A stretch of DNA of 51,329 bases, taken from Peptococcaceae bacterium (lineage in GTDB: Bacteria; Bacillota; Peptococcia; Peptococcales; Peptococcaceae). A program made the translations under genes and the position numbers. The notes under the pieces were generated by a model. It worked only from the letters and a program-made list of their open reading frames with translations. It did no database searches and had not been told where the DNA came from. Shown piece after piece: positions 44,009 to 51,329 of the stretch (the first letter of the stretch is position 1; each line of letters opens with the position of its first letter). The DNA lies in NCBI GenBank assembly GCA_030524315.1, contig JAUNGU010000007.1, positions 1-51,329 of the forward strand. Direction: 5' to 3'.

Positions 44009-44260
44009 CGTGCGCCAAATTTTTCGCCAGCTAGCGGCGGGTGAAAAATTGTCACTGGCGCGAAATTTTTCGCTGGCGACTTGTCAGCGATATTTTTTTG
44101 CGGCGGTGAAATTGTAAAGAATTTGTTTATATTTAGTTAAAATTGGTCCCCAGCTACTTGCGCAGAATAGGGGGAGAGGGTAAACTAAGGAGGTACCTTC
44201 GACAAGGGGGTATTATGCGATTTTATAAGATAAGAATGTAAAGGAAGGGCTGTACAGCAA
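44009..44260 (+). other. Leader region of the first LTA-synthase-like gene
   Basis: 250 bases without a gene. It holds an A+T-rich promoter-like stretch (44107-44147), three copies of a GAAATTTTTCGC-like motif around 44012-44080, and two strong ribosome-site-like sequences (AAGGAGG at 44187-44193, AAGGGGG at 44204-44210) before the real one at 44242-44249. No clear promoter pair or known riboswitch could be assigned. Confidence 0.4.
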
Positions 44261-46552
44261 ATGAAAGATAAATTTCGCGCTCTACTCGTTTCATATGTTG
44301 AAATGATCGGCAGGTTTGTCGATAGCATTTCTGTTAAGCGCAATAGCAATCGTGTCGTTGCCGCCGGCATTTGCCTTTCTTTCGCCTTTATGGCGTTGGT
44401 TTTTATTAATTGGAATCTGTTTATGAATCCTGCCACCGATCCTTGGGGGCACTGGGTGTTTGCGGCGGCTTGCGCCCTTGTGGCGGTCATTGCCTTGGTG
44501 ACGTGCTTCCATGTGAGCGTGGGCGAAAAATACCAGCGTAAATTTTATACGGTGTTGTTTTTCCTCATGCCTGTGGTGTCCATGCAGATGGTCGAATGCT
44601 ACAATGGCAATTTCCTCTGGGTGTTCTCGCCACAAACCTTCTTTATGAATTATTTTGCCTATCTGCTGCTTTATGTGGTGATTTTCTTCATCAGCAGCAG
44701 GTTCCGCTTCACGATTCTCTTGGTCAACGTTGTGCTCTATCTCTTTGGCATGGCCAATTTCTTTGTGGAGCTCTTCCGTGGCACGCCAATTGTGCCAATG
44801 GATGTGTTCTCGGTCGGCACCGGGCTCAACGTTGCCGCTGGATACACCTTCACCCTGTCGTGGCAGGTGATCATGGCGACGATGATGTTTGTCATCATCC
44901 TGGCCCTCAATCGCCAGATGGTCAACATCCGTCCGCAGCTGCGCCGCAGCAAGATCATTGTGCGCGCTGTGGCACTGGCCTATGTGCTCATCATTGCCAG
45001 CACCGTCTATGGCTCGGATGTCCTCGCTGATCACGGTTTCAAGCCGGATTTCTGGAACCAGAGCCGTGGCTATCACAACAGTGGTGTCTGGTACAATTTC
45101 TGCCTCAATACCAAGTATGTGCATATTTCCGCACCAGATGGTTACAGCAGCAACGATGTCGAAAAAATCGTCGACGAAACTGTGAGCTCGGTGGATCCAA
45201 ACACCGACGACAACACCTCGATTAATCTGCTCACCGGTGAGGACAATTACACCCCAACTGGTCAAAAGCCAAACATCATCGCCATCATGAACGAAACCTT
45301 CTCGGATCCAGCGTCCCTGGGGAATCTTCAGACGACCGAGGATTATCTGCCGTTCTACCATAGCCTGACTGAAAACACCATCAAGGGTACGCTGACGGTG
45401 CCGGTCTTTGGCGCGGGGACGTCCAACTCGGAATACGAATTTCTCACGGGCAACTCCATCAGCAGCTTGCCGGCAGGCAGCAGCGTGTACGAATCCTACA
45501 TCAAGAGCGCCCAGCCATCCTTGGTATCGACCCTGTCTGATCAAGGCTATAGCAAGACCGCCTTCCACCCATATTTTGCCGACGGTTGGAACCGACCAAA
45601 CGTCTACAAGGAAATGGGTTTCGAGCGATTTGTGTCGATGAGCGATCTCATCGATCCGACCATTGTCGATGAATACAAGGAAACCAACGACGACGCGACA
45701 TTTATCAGTGAAGTCGAAGCCAAATATCCTGGCGAAAACATGCTCCTGCGTCGTTTCGTCAGCGATTCTTACGATATGAAGAAGGTCACCGAGATGTACG
45801 AGCAGCGCGACACCTCCAAGCCGTTCTTCCTCTTCAATGTCACCATGCAAAACCATGGCGGCTACGACAAGAGCTACTCGAACTTCACCGAGGATGTGCA
45901 CATCACCAATATGATGGGCTATTATCCAAAGGCTGAGCGTTACCTGTCTCTGCTCAAGCAATCCGACAAGGCGCTTCAGGAGCTCATCACCTACTTTAGT
46001 AATGTCAGTGAGCCAACGGTCATCGTCATGTTTGGTGACCACCAAGCTTCCATCGAAAACGGCTTCTACGAAGAGCTCTATGGCAAGTCCACCGACGACC
46101 TCACAGCGGAAGAGGAGCAGACCCGTTATCATACGCCGTTTATGATTTGGGCCAACTACGATATTCCAGAGGCCACCGTCAACGACATTTCTGCCAACTA
46201 TCTCTCGACCCTGCTGTTGCAGACGGCCGGGCTGGAAATGACCGACTACAACAAATACCTTGCTGCGCTGTATCAGCAGGTGCCGGTCATCACCACTGTT
46301 GGCTACAAGGGTGCCGATGGTAAGGTGTATGATTATGATGACAAGGATAGCCCATATGCTTCGGCTGTTCTGGGTTATGATTGCCTGATGTATAACAACC
46401 TGCTCGACACCAAGAACCGCGATTGGAACCTCTTCACCGTCACCGGCCAGCCAATGGCCAACGCCACTGATGTGAAGGGCACCACCGATTCTGCATCAAA
46501 ATCCGACTCTGCTGCCTCTAGCAGCACCTCGGAGCTGCAAACGGCCAGCTAG
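44261..46552 (+). CDS. LTA synthase family membrane sulfatase (1)
   Basis: 763 residues. Five membrane segments (~35-250) precede an extracellular sulfatase-fold domain (~335-660). The metal Glu is in NIIAIMNETFSD, the probable nucleophile Thr in FGAGTSNSEYEF (~387), and late metal ligands in VMFGDHQAS. The Ser-rich tail (~740-763) is of low complexity. Family members polymerise glycerol phosphate or add it to glycolipids or glycans; which one is unknown. AAGGAAGG precedes the ATG. A paralogue follows. Confidence 0.9.
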   Translation: MKDKFRALLVSYVEMIGRFVDSISVKRNSNRVVAAGICLSFAFMALVFINWNLFMNPATDPWGHWVFAAACALVAVIALVTCFHVSVGEKYQRKFYTVLFFLMPVVSMQMVECYNGNFLWVFSPQTFFMNYFAYLLLYVVIFFISSRFRFTILLVNVVLYLFGMANFFVELFRGTPIVPMDVFSVGTGLNVAAGYTFTLSWQVIMATMMFVIILALNRQMVNIRPQLRRSKIIVRAVALAYVLIIASTVYGSDVLADHGFKPDFWNQSRGYHNSGVWYNFCLNTKYVHISAPDGYSSNDVEKIVDETVSSVDPNTDDNTSINLLTGEDNYTPTGQKPNIIAIMNETFSDPASLGNLQTTEDYLPFYHSLTENTIKGTLTVPVFGAGTSNSEYEFLTGNSISSLPAGSSVYESYIKSAQPSLVSTLSDQGYSKTAFHPYFADGWNRPNVYKEMGFERFVSMSDLIDPTIVDEYKETNDDATFISEVEAKYPGENMLLRRFVSDSYDMKKVTEMYEQRDTSKPFFLFNVTMQNHGGYDKSYSNFTEDVHITNMMGYYPKAERYLSLLKQSDKALQELITYFSNVSEPTVIVMFGDHQASIENGFYEELYGKSTDDLTAEEEQTRYHTPFMIWANYDIPEATVNDISANYLSTLLLQTAGLEMTDYNKYLAALYQQVPVITTVGYKGADGKVYDYDDKDSPYASAVLGYDCLMYNNLLDTKNRDWNLFTVTGQPMANATDVKGTTDSASKSDSAASSSTSELQTAS

Positions 46553-46565
46553 TCAGAAAACACAC

Positions 46566-46595
46566 AAGGGACGGATGATGATCCGTCCCTCTTTT
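46566..46595 (+). terminator. Terminator between the two LTA-synthase-like genes
   Basis: Stem AGGGACGGAT/ATCCGTCCCT, loop GATG, then CTTTT. Confidence 0.88.
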
Positions 46596-46620
46596 ATGCT
46601 TTTATGAAAGGAGACTGGAA

Positions 46621-48855
46621 GTGACAAAAAAAGCTTCCAAAGCCAAAAACATCTTTGCCTTGATCAAGCGCGAGCGCTTCATCGCCCAGTGGGGTGTGCT
46701 GCGATTGGTGCGCAACCCGATTCTCTTTGTATTCCTGGGCATCATCCTCTCGATATTGGCCCTCATCATGATCTTCCAAAGTGGCGACATGGTCGAAACC
46801 GAGGCGCCAAAATACCTCGGCATCTGGCGCTCGACGGGTTTTCTCATGGAATGTGCTGTGGTCAGCGGCATGCTCTTTTGCTTCCGGGCAAAATGGCGCG
46901 GCAAGCTTGGCTTTTGGCTCTATACAATCCTCTTTGCGGCGATCCCCTTCGGCGCCTATTATATGATAGAGGTTTTCAACGGCATGGACGCCTTTGACCG
47001 CCAGCCCCAGTACATTTTCATGAACTACATGGCTTGCCTCATTGTCTACATGGTGCTCCTGGCCATTTTTGGCAGCTACCGCTGGTCGGTGCTTGTGGGC
47101 ACGTTGCTGCTCTATCTTGTGGCGGGGACCAATTATTTTGTGATGATTTTCCGCGGAACGCCCTTTGTGCCGCTGGATATTTTCGCCGCCGGTACCGGCT
47201 TCAACGTTGCCGACCATTACAAATACGAGCTCTCCCCCGGCTGGCTCATTGCCACCGTCATCGGGCTACTCCTCTTGGGCGTCGGCATGCAGCTTGGCAA
47301 CGGCAATCTCAAGCGCGTGCGCTGGAAGCTCGCCATTCGCGCCTTGGCAGTGGTCCTGGCGCTGGGGCTGACGACCTCGTTTTTCAGCTCGGCCTATCTC
47401 TCCGAAAAGGGCTATGCCATTAGCTATTGGGACCAGGCCTCCAGCTATGAAAAATACGGCAACTGGCTCGCCTTTTGCCTCAATCTGGGCAACGTCTTTC
47501 CGGAAAAGCCCGACGGCTACAGCCCGTCGAAGGTCTCGACCATCATCGACGACACCCTCAAGGACAGCGGCGTCGATCCCGATGGCGACACCTCCTATAA
47601 TATGCTTACCCATAAAAACAACTACAAAGCCACCACCAAAAAGCCAAACATCATCGTCATCATGAATGAATCCTTCATGGATGTCCAATCTCTCGGCGAT
47701 GTGCAAACGAGCGAGGAGGTCATGCCGTTTTTTAAGAGCCTCAAGGAAAACACCATCCGCGGCAATCTCCAGGTGTCCACCGTTGGTGGCGGCACCGCTT
47801 GCACCGAGTTTGAGGTGCTCACCGGCAATTCCCAGCTCTTTTTGCAGCCGGGGGCCGTCGCCTACTCGGCCAACATGCGCGATTCGGTGCCATCGATGGC
47901 CTGGTCCCTCGCCGAGCAGGGCTACCAAACCGAAGCCTTCCATCCATATTATGGCGACGGCTGGAACCGCGACACCGCTTACAAATACCTGGGCTTTGAC
48001 AAGTTCACCTCCATCGAAGACATTGTCAGCGAGGACATCCTCGGCATGTCGCCCGAGGATCGCATGAATGCCATCGAAGCCGCCGTCGATCCCGACGATG
48101 GCGACGTCTACAACCGCGACTACATGAGCGACCACTACGATTTCAAGCTCCTGCGCGACTACTACAACGCCCGCGACAAGGACAAGCCGTACTTCATGTT
48201 CAACGTCACCATCCAAAACCACAGCGGCTACGGCTCCGGCTATGCCAACTTTGACAAGCACATCAGCATTACCAACATGAACGACTACTACCCACAGGCC
48301 GAAGCCTACCTCACCCTCGTGCGCGCCACCGACGATGCCTTCAAGGAGCTCATCACCTACTACAAGGAAGAGGTCAAGGAGCCGACCATCATCGTCATGT
48401 ATGGCGACCACCTGCCAACCCTCGACGAAGGCTTTTTTGAGGAAGTCTACGGCAAGCCTGTCAAAAAATTCTCCACCAAGGAGCTGCAATCCTACTATCA
48501 GACGCCGTTTGTCATCTGGGCCAACTACGACATTCCCGAGAAAAACATCGGCACCATTTCCGACAACTATCTCTCGACCCTCGTCATGCAAACGGCTGGG
48601 CTGGAGCTGACCGATTACAACCGTTACCTCGCCAGCCTCTACAAAACCCTGCCCGCCATTTCCAAGGCCGGCATCACCGATAGCAAGGGCAAATCCTATC
48701 GCACCTCGGACGAGAGCGACTATGTCGACCTCATCACCGGCTACCAGAGCGTCGCCTACAACAACCTCCTCGATTACAAAAATCGCGATTGGTCCGCCTT
48801 TACCATCGACGGCCAAGCGTTGCCGTCCTTTAGCGACCAAAACGACAGCGAGTAA
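46621..48855 (+). CDS. LTA synthase family membrane sulfatase (2)
   Basis: 744 residues, GTG start with AAGGAG upstream. Same layout as its upstream paralogue: five membrane segments (~30-250), then the sulfatase domain with NIIVIMNESFMD, GGGTACTEFEVLTGNS (nucleophile Thr ~392) and VMYGDHLPT. Conserved segments QNHSGYGSGYANF, TPFVIWANYDIPE and SDNYLSTLVMQTAGLE are shared with copy 1, so they derive from a duplication. Separate terminator and little gap suggest partly independent expression. Likely another phosphoglycerol transferase. Confidence 0.9.
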   Translation: MTKKASKAKNIFALIKRERFIAQWGVLRLVRNPILFVFLGIILSILALIMIFQSGDMVETEAPKYLGIWRSTGFLMECAVVSGMLFCFRAKWRGKLGFWLYTILFAAIPFGAYYMIEVFNGMDAFDRQPQYIFMNYMACLIVYMVLLAIFGSYRWSVLVGTLLLYLVAGTNYFVMIFRGTPFVPLDIFAAGTGFNVADHYKYELSPGWLIATVIGLLLLGVGMQLGNGNLKRVRWKLAIRALAVVLALGLTTSFFSSAYLSEKGYAISYWDQASSYEKYGNWLAFCLNLGNVFPEKPDGYSPSKVSTIIDDTLKDSGVDPDGDTSYNMLTHKNNYKATTKKPNIIVIMNESFMDVQSLGDVQTSEEVMPFFKSLKENTIRGNLQVSTVGGGTACTEFEVLTGNSQLFLQPGAVAYSANMRDSVPSMAWSLAEQGYQTEAFHPYYGDGWNRDTAYKYLGFDKFTSIEDIVSEDILGMSPEDRMNAIEAAVDPDDGDVYNRDYMSDHYDFKLLRDYYNARDKDKPYFMFNVTIQNHSGYGSGYANFDKHISITNMNDYYPQAEAYLTLVRATDDAFKELITYYKEEVKEPTIIVMYGDHLPTLDEGFFEEVYGKPVKKFSTKELQSYYQTPFVIWANYDIPEKNIGTISDNYLSTLVMQTAGLELTDYNRYLASLYKTLPAISKAGITDSKGKSYRTSDESDYVDLITGYQSVAYNNLLDYKNRDWSAFTIDGQALPSFSDQNDSE

Positions 48856-49146
48856 TTTCTTGCAAGCAAAAAAGCGTCTGCCCGCCGCTGCGCCGACTGC
48901 CACCAGCAGCCGCGCAGACACGCGAGCAGACGCTTTTGCTTTTGCCCCCAAACGAAAAAATCCGGCGACCAGTGGCCGCCGGATCACACCGAGGGGGTGT
49001 TAAAAAGGAGAAATGGTCATTAAAAAATGACCAAAATGAAAAGGAATTTACAGTTATTATAATAACTGTACGAGCTTAAAGGAGGCTGAAAAGACGAAAA
49101 AATTTCAACTTCCTTCATTATAATAGTTTATAGGAGTGTGACCACA
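48856..49146 (+). other. Non-coding region with several inverted repeats
   Basis: Contains a terminator-like structure (arms 48870-48881 and 48926-48937), a GC hairpin near 48960-48985, GGTCATT/AATGACC at 49015-49032, and a perfect 22-bp palindrome (49049-49070). A TATAAT at 49121-49127 may start the thioesterase transcript. An RBS-like AAGGAG before ATG at 49013 opens only a five-codon frame. Confidence 0.5.
49049..49070. repeat. Perfect 22-bp palindrome upstream of the thioesterase gene
   Basis: Arms of 11 bases (one arm TACAGTTATTA) meet without a spacer. It could be a regulator site. Confidence 0.6.
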
Positions 49147-49563
49147 ATGACCTACCAACACAAAGTCCAATATTACGAAACCGACCGCATGGGCATCACC
49201 CACCATTCCAACTACATCCGCTTCATGGAAGAGGCGCGCGGCGAATGGATGGCCAGCATGGGCATGAGCTACGACACCTTCGAAGCCCTCGGCCTGAGCT
49301 CGCCGGTCCTCAGTGTCCAGTGCGAGTACAAGCACCCCACCACCTACAACGACATCATCGATATCGACATCTATCTCCTCAAGCTCAGCCGACTCAAGCT
49401 CCACGTCGGCTACAAAATGACCTGCCGCGGCACCCTCGTCTGCACCGGCGAAAGCAGCCACTGCTTCCTCGACTCGGGCGGCCGCCCCGTCAGCCTCCAG
49501 CGCAGCTATCCCGACGTCTACGCCGCATACGAACGCTATCAGTCCGCCCAGGGAGAATTTTAG
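49147..49563 (+). CDS. Acyl-CoA thioesterase of the 4HBT (YbgC) family
   Basis: 138 residues, hot-dog fold. The N-terminal motif YYETDRMGITHHSNYIRFMEEAR holds the catalytic Asp region and the YbgC-like NY pattern. It probably hydrolyses short acyl-CoA or acyl-ACP thioesters; the substrate is open. AGGAG precedes; ATG at 49147 is used rather than GTG at 49138, which is one base from the ribosome site. Followed by the agr-like genes with their own promoter. Confidence 0.9.
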   Translation: MTYQHKVQYYETDRMGITHHSNYIRFMEEARGEWMASMGMSYDTFEALGLSSPVLSVQCEYKHPTTYNDIIDIDIYLLKLSRLKLHVGYKMTCRGTLVCTGESSHCFLDSGGRPVSLQRSYPDVYAAYERYQSAQGEF

Positions 49564-49577
49564 TCCATGAAAAATCA

Positions 49578-49606
49578 TTTCGTCCCAGGAAAATGAAGTT
49601 TCGTCC
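49578..49606 (+). promoter_or_regulatory. Direct repeats, candidate LytTR-type binding site
   Basis: TTTCGTCC occurs at 49578-49585 and 49599-49606, exactly 21 bases apart, ending nine bases before the -35 box of the response-regulator gene. AgrA-type LytTR proteins bind nine-base direct repeats with 12-13 base spacers, the same spacing. Confidence 0.6.
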
Positions 49607-49614
49607 TAAAGGTG

Positions 49615-49643
49615 TTTACAAGTCTGGAAGCTATAAATATAAT
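49615..49643 (+). promoter_or_regulatory. Promoter of the agr-like regulator operon
   Basis: TTTACA (49615-49620), 17-base spacer, TATAAT (49638-49643). Confidence 0.8.
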
Positions 49644-49692
49644 AAATTTAGATTGTGTCAAGAGGATGCGTTCAACCGAAAGGAGTGGGATC

Positions 49693-50433
49693 ATGAAGGT
49701 GGTCATCTGTGATGATGATCGTGAGTTTTGTGCCCAGCTTCGCGCGCGCGTCATTGACCACTTTGGCGATGACGTTCACGTCGCCATATACAACGACGGC
49801 CAGGCCCTTCTGGATGCCTACGCGACAGGCGCGCGCTACGACGTCGCCTTTATGGACATCGAGATCGGCACCATGAACGGCACCAGCGTCGGCAAGACAT
49901 TGCGAGGCTACGACAAGGACCTCATCATCGTCTTTATCACCGCCTATCCCAGCTACGCCGCCGATGGCTCAGAATGTGAGATGTTCCGCTTCATCCCTAA
50001 GTCGCAACTGGATGAAAAGCTCGACAAAACTTTCGCCGCCATCGAGGCCAAGCTGAACGAGCGCTGTGAGTATGTTTATCTGACCGATGACAGCGGTGAT
50101 ACCACACGCTATCTTACCAATGACATCCTGTATGCAGAGGTGGCGCGCAATTTTGTGACTGTTCATTTCTGTAATGGTGATAATCTAAGGCTGTACACCA
50201 GCCTCAAAGCCATCCAGGAAAGACTACCAGCGCCAGTCTTTGTGCAAATCCATCGCTCCTTCATCGTCAACCTGCGTCATGTTCAGACCTTTGGCAAGAA
50301 ACACCTTGTGCTGGATCAAAAGGATCCCCGTTTTAACGGCGAGAAGAACATTGAATTACAGCTCGGAAAAACTGGAAAAGGGCTTGTTGATCAGTGGAAG
50401 GCGCGCAAAATAAGGGATGTGTATAAGGTATGA
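49693..50433 (+). CDS. LytTR-family response regulator (AgrA-like)
   Basis: 246 residues. The receiver domain (~1-118) has the acidic pair (VVICDDD), phospho-acceptor Asp in VAFMDIEIG (~58) and a late Lys region. The LytTR DNA-binding domain (~140-235) has YLTNDILYAEVARNFVTVHF and FVQIHRSFIVNLRHV. In agr systems it responds to a secreted autoinducing peptide through the neighbouring kinase. ATG at 49693 with AAGGAG; its stop overlaps the kinase start. Confidence 0.93.
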   Translation: MKVVICDDDREFCAQLRARVIDHFGDDVHVAIYNDGQALLDAYATGARYDVAFMDIEIGTMNGTSVGKTLRGYDKDLIIVFITAYPSYAADGSECEMFRFIPKSQLDEKLDKTFAAIEAKLNERCEYVYLTDDSGDTTRYLTNDILYAEVARNFVTVHFCNGDNLRLYTSLKAIQERLPAPVFVQIHRSFIVNLRHVQTFGKKHLVLDQKDPRFNGEKNIELQLGKTGKGLVDQWKARKIRDVYKV

Positions 50434-51329
50434 TGGTAGAAATTGTTAATGTATTAGGATGCTTGGTGGAGTCCTTTACCTTATATTTATTTTTGAATGC
50501 AGTTTTCACTAAAAAGTTCAATGCTCGTTGTGTGTATCTACTGGGATTTCTTATTTATGGTCTCTATATAGCGATATGTAATTATATAGAAACTGGTAAT
50601 ACTATAGGCATGATCATTGGTGCGTTATTGGTGAGCTTCCTATTTATTGGGGCAATTGGCAGTCGTTTAATAATTGTGGTGGCCTGGTTTGGTGTGGGTG
50701 CAATTATCGAGCTCATAGCCGCGACCTTGATAATGCTTTTTGGCGGATTTTCGATGATGCAGGTAGAAAATATCGCTGTATTACAGGTCATATGCACTAT
50801 CTGTTCAGTAATAAGTGAAGTCTTTATCTTCCTATGTTTTAGTAGAAAATATAGGAGAGCTAGTGTACAATGCTCATTAGAATATTGGCCAATGTATTGC
50901 TTTATATTTATTTTAATGCTGGCATTACTTTATGTATTGTTACAGCTTATTGACAGATTAAATAGTTCGATGTACACTAGCGTAGTTTTATTTTCTGCTC
51001 TTGGCATATTTTGTGTCTTTTTTTGTGTCTTGAAGATTTATGAGTCAATGCTGGTTAAACAGCAGCTCATTGACCGTCAAGAGTATCAATTAAAAACCAT
51101 CGAAGAAAATCAGGCACGGGATGAGTCCCTTCGTCAATTTAAGCATGATCTAAATAATAAACTGATGTCCCTTAAAGGATATCTGGAGTCAGGGGAACAC
51201 TCCAGGGAACAAGTCCTCCTTGAGGAATTAATGGTCGACTATGAAAAAACTATTTCTAATATTGAAACAGGAGTTCTCGGCCTAGATGCTCTCTTGAATA
51301 CTAAACTCGCCTATGCCAGGGATAAGGAT
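50430..51329 (+). CDS. Agr-type sensor histidine kinase (AgrC/ComD-like), cut by window edge
   Basis: At least 300 residues, open at the right edge. Six to seven hydrophobic segments (~5-205) make the peptide-sensing membrane domain; the dimerisation region contains the phospho-His in FKHDLNNKLMSLKGYLES (~237), the H-box of the GHKL/HATPase_c_5 kinases. It overlaps the response-regulator stop by four bases (ATGATGG at 50430). The gene is visibly A+T-rich and uses codons such as TTA and ATA unlike its neighbours, suggesting separate origin or hydrophobic bias. The catalytic ATPase domain lies outside the window. Confidence 0.88.
   Translation, partial: MMVEIVNVLGCLVESFTLYLFLNAVFTKKFNARCVYLLGFLIYGLYIAICNYIETGNTIGMIIGALLVSFLFIGAIGSRLIIVVAWFGVGAIIELIAATLIMLFGGFSMMQVENIAVLQVICTICSVISEVFIFLCFSRKYRRASVQCSLEYWPMYCFIFILMLALLYVLLQLIDRLNSSMYTSVVLFSALGIFCVFFCVLKIYESMLVKQQLIDRQEYQLKTIEENQARDESLRQFKHDLNNKLMSLKGYLESGEHSREQVLLEELMVDYEKTISNIETGVLGLDALLNTKLAYARDKD

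Noticed and set aside
44215..44241. Eight-codon upstream frame (MRFYKIRM) before the first LTA-synthase-like gene, with an AAGGGGG site
   Set aside because: Very short, no terminator or pause structure around it; its position may be accidental.
44009..44260. Possible riboswitch
   Set aside because: No conserved core of a known class was seen; only A+T-rich promoter-like sequence and purine-rich ribosome-site-like motifs.

Overview
The window looks like a chromosomal segment of a G+C-rich, low-oxygen Firmicute, probably in the Clostridia in the broad sense; I cannot name the genus. The evidence is monoderm and Firmicute-type content: two LTA-synthase-type membrane sulfatases, an agr-like LytTR/histidine-kinase pair, lipoproteins with clear lipoboxes, a copper-amine-oxidase-N domain surface protein, a glnA-linked ANTAR regulator, a YdjGHI-like SPFH/zinc-ribbon/TPM cluster, strong AGGAGG ribosome sites and classical sigma-A promoters. 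No rRNA, tRNA, CRISPR array, phage or insertion sequence was seen. Coding is dense and nearly every transcription unit ends in a recognisable hairpin terminator.

Layout. 1-9200 (minus strand): a nitrogen-assimilation operon glnA - ANTAR regulator - gltB - shortened gltD - amt fused to a PII domain, with a promoter and an attenuator-like leader before glnA and a terminator at 17-44. 9250-14220 (plus): a small conserved protein plus nuclease lipoprotein pair, a secreted copper-amine-oxidase-N protein, a CpXC zinc protein, a DUF5662 protein and a metallo-beta-lactamase-fold hydrolase. 14270-18040 (minus): a DUF4127 lipoprotein and a monomeric aconitase. 18170-22830 (plus): a ComF-like phosphoribosyltransferase, a three-gene amino-acid ABC importer and an MFS drug exporter with an attenuator-like leader.

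22930-27640 holds a phosphodiesterase of the alkaline phosphatase superfamily, a Crp/Fnr regulator whose frame is broken at a run of eight G, and an SLC13-type membrane transporter. The same GTGGCA-N2-TGCCAC palindrome lies about 41 bases before the predicted starts of both the phosphodiesterase and the transporter, which suggests a small self-contained regulon. 27640-30070 is a divergent LysR regulator and PLP decarboxylase pair. 30130-35520 holds rsmE and a five-gene operon ending in the SPFH, zinc-ribbon and TPM envelope genes. 35670-43970 holds rarD, a monofunctional glycosyltransferase, a PBP1A with a Gly/Thr tail, glpK, a small alarmone synthetase, a PspC protein, a transaldolase and a C39-like protein. 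44260-48860 holds two paralogous LTA-synthase-like enzymes. 49140 to the right edge holds a thioesterase and an agr-type response regulator and kinase; the kinase is cut by the edge and is clearly more A+T-rich than the rest.

The points most worth following are the glnA attenuator with its built-in alternative pairing, the GltD lacking its NADPH domain, the Crp-type regulon with a G8 frameshift, the MFS leader, and the 21-bp-spaced direct repeats before the LytTR regulator promoter.
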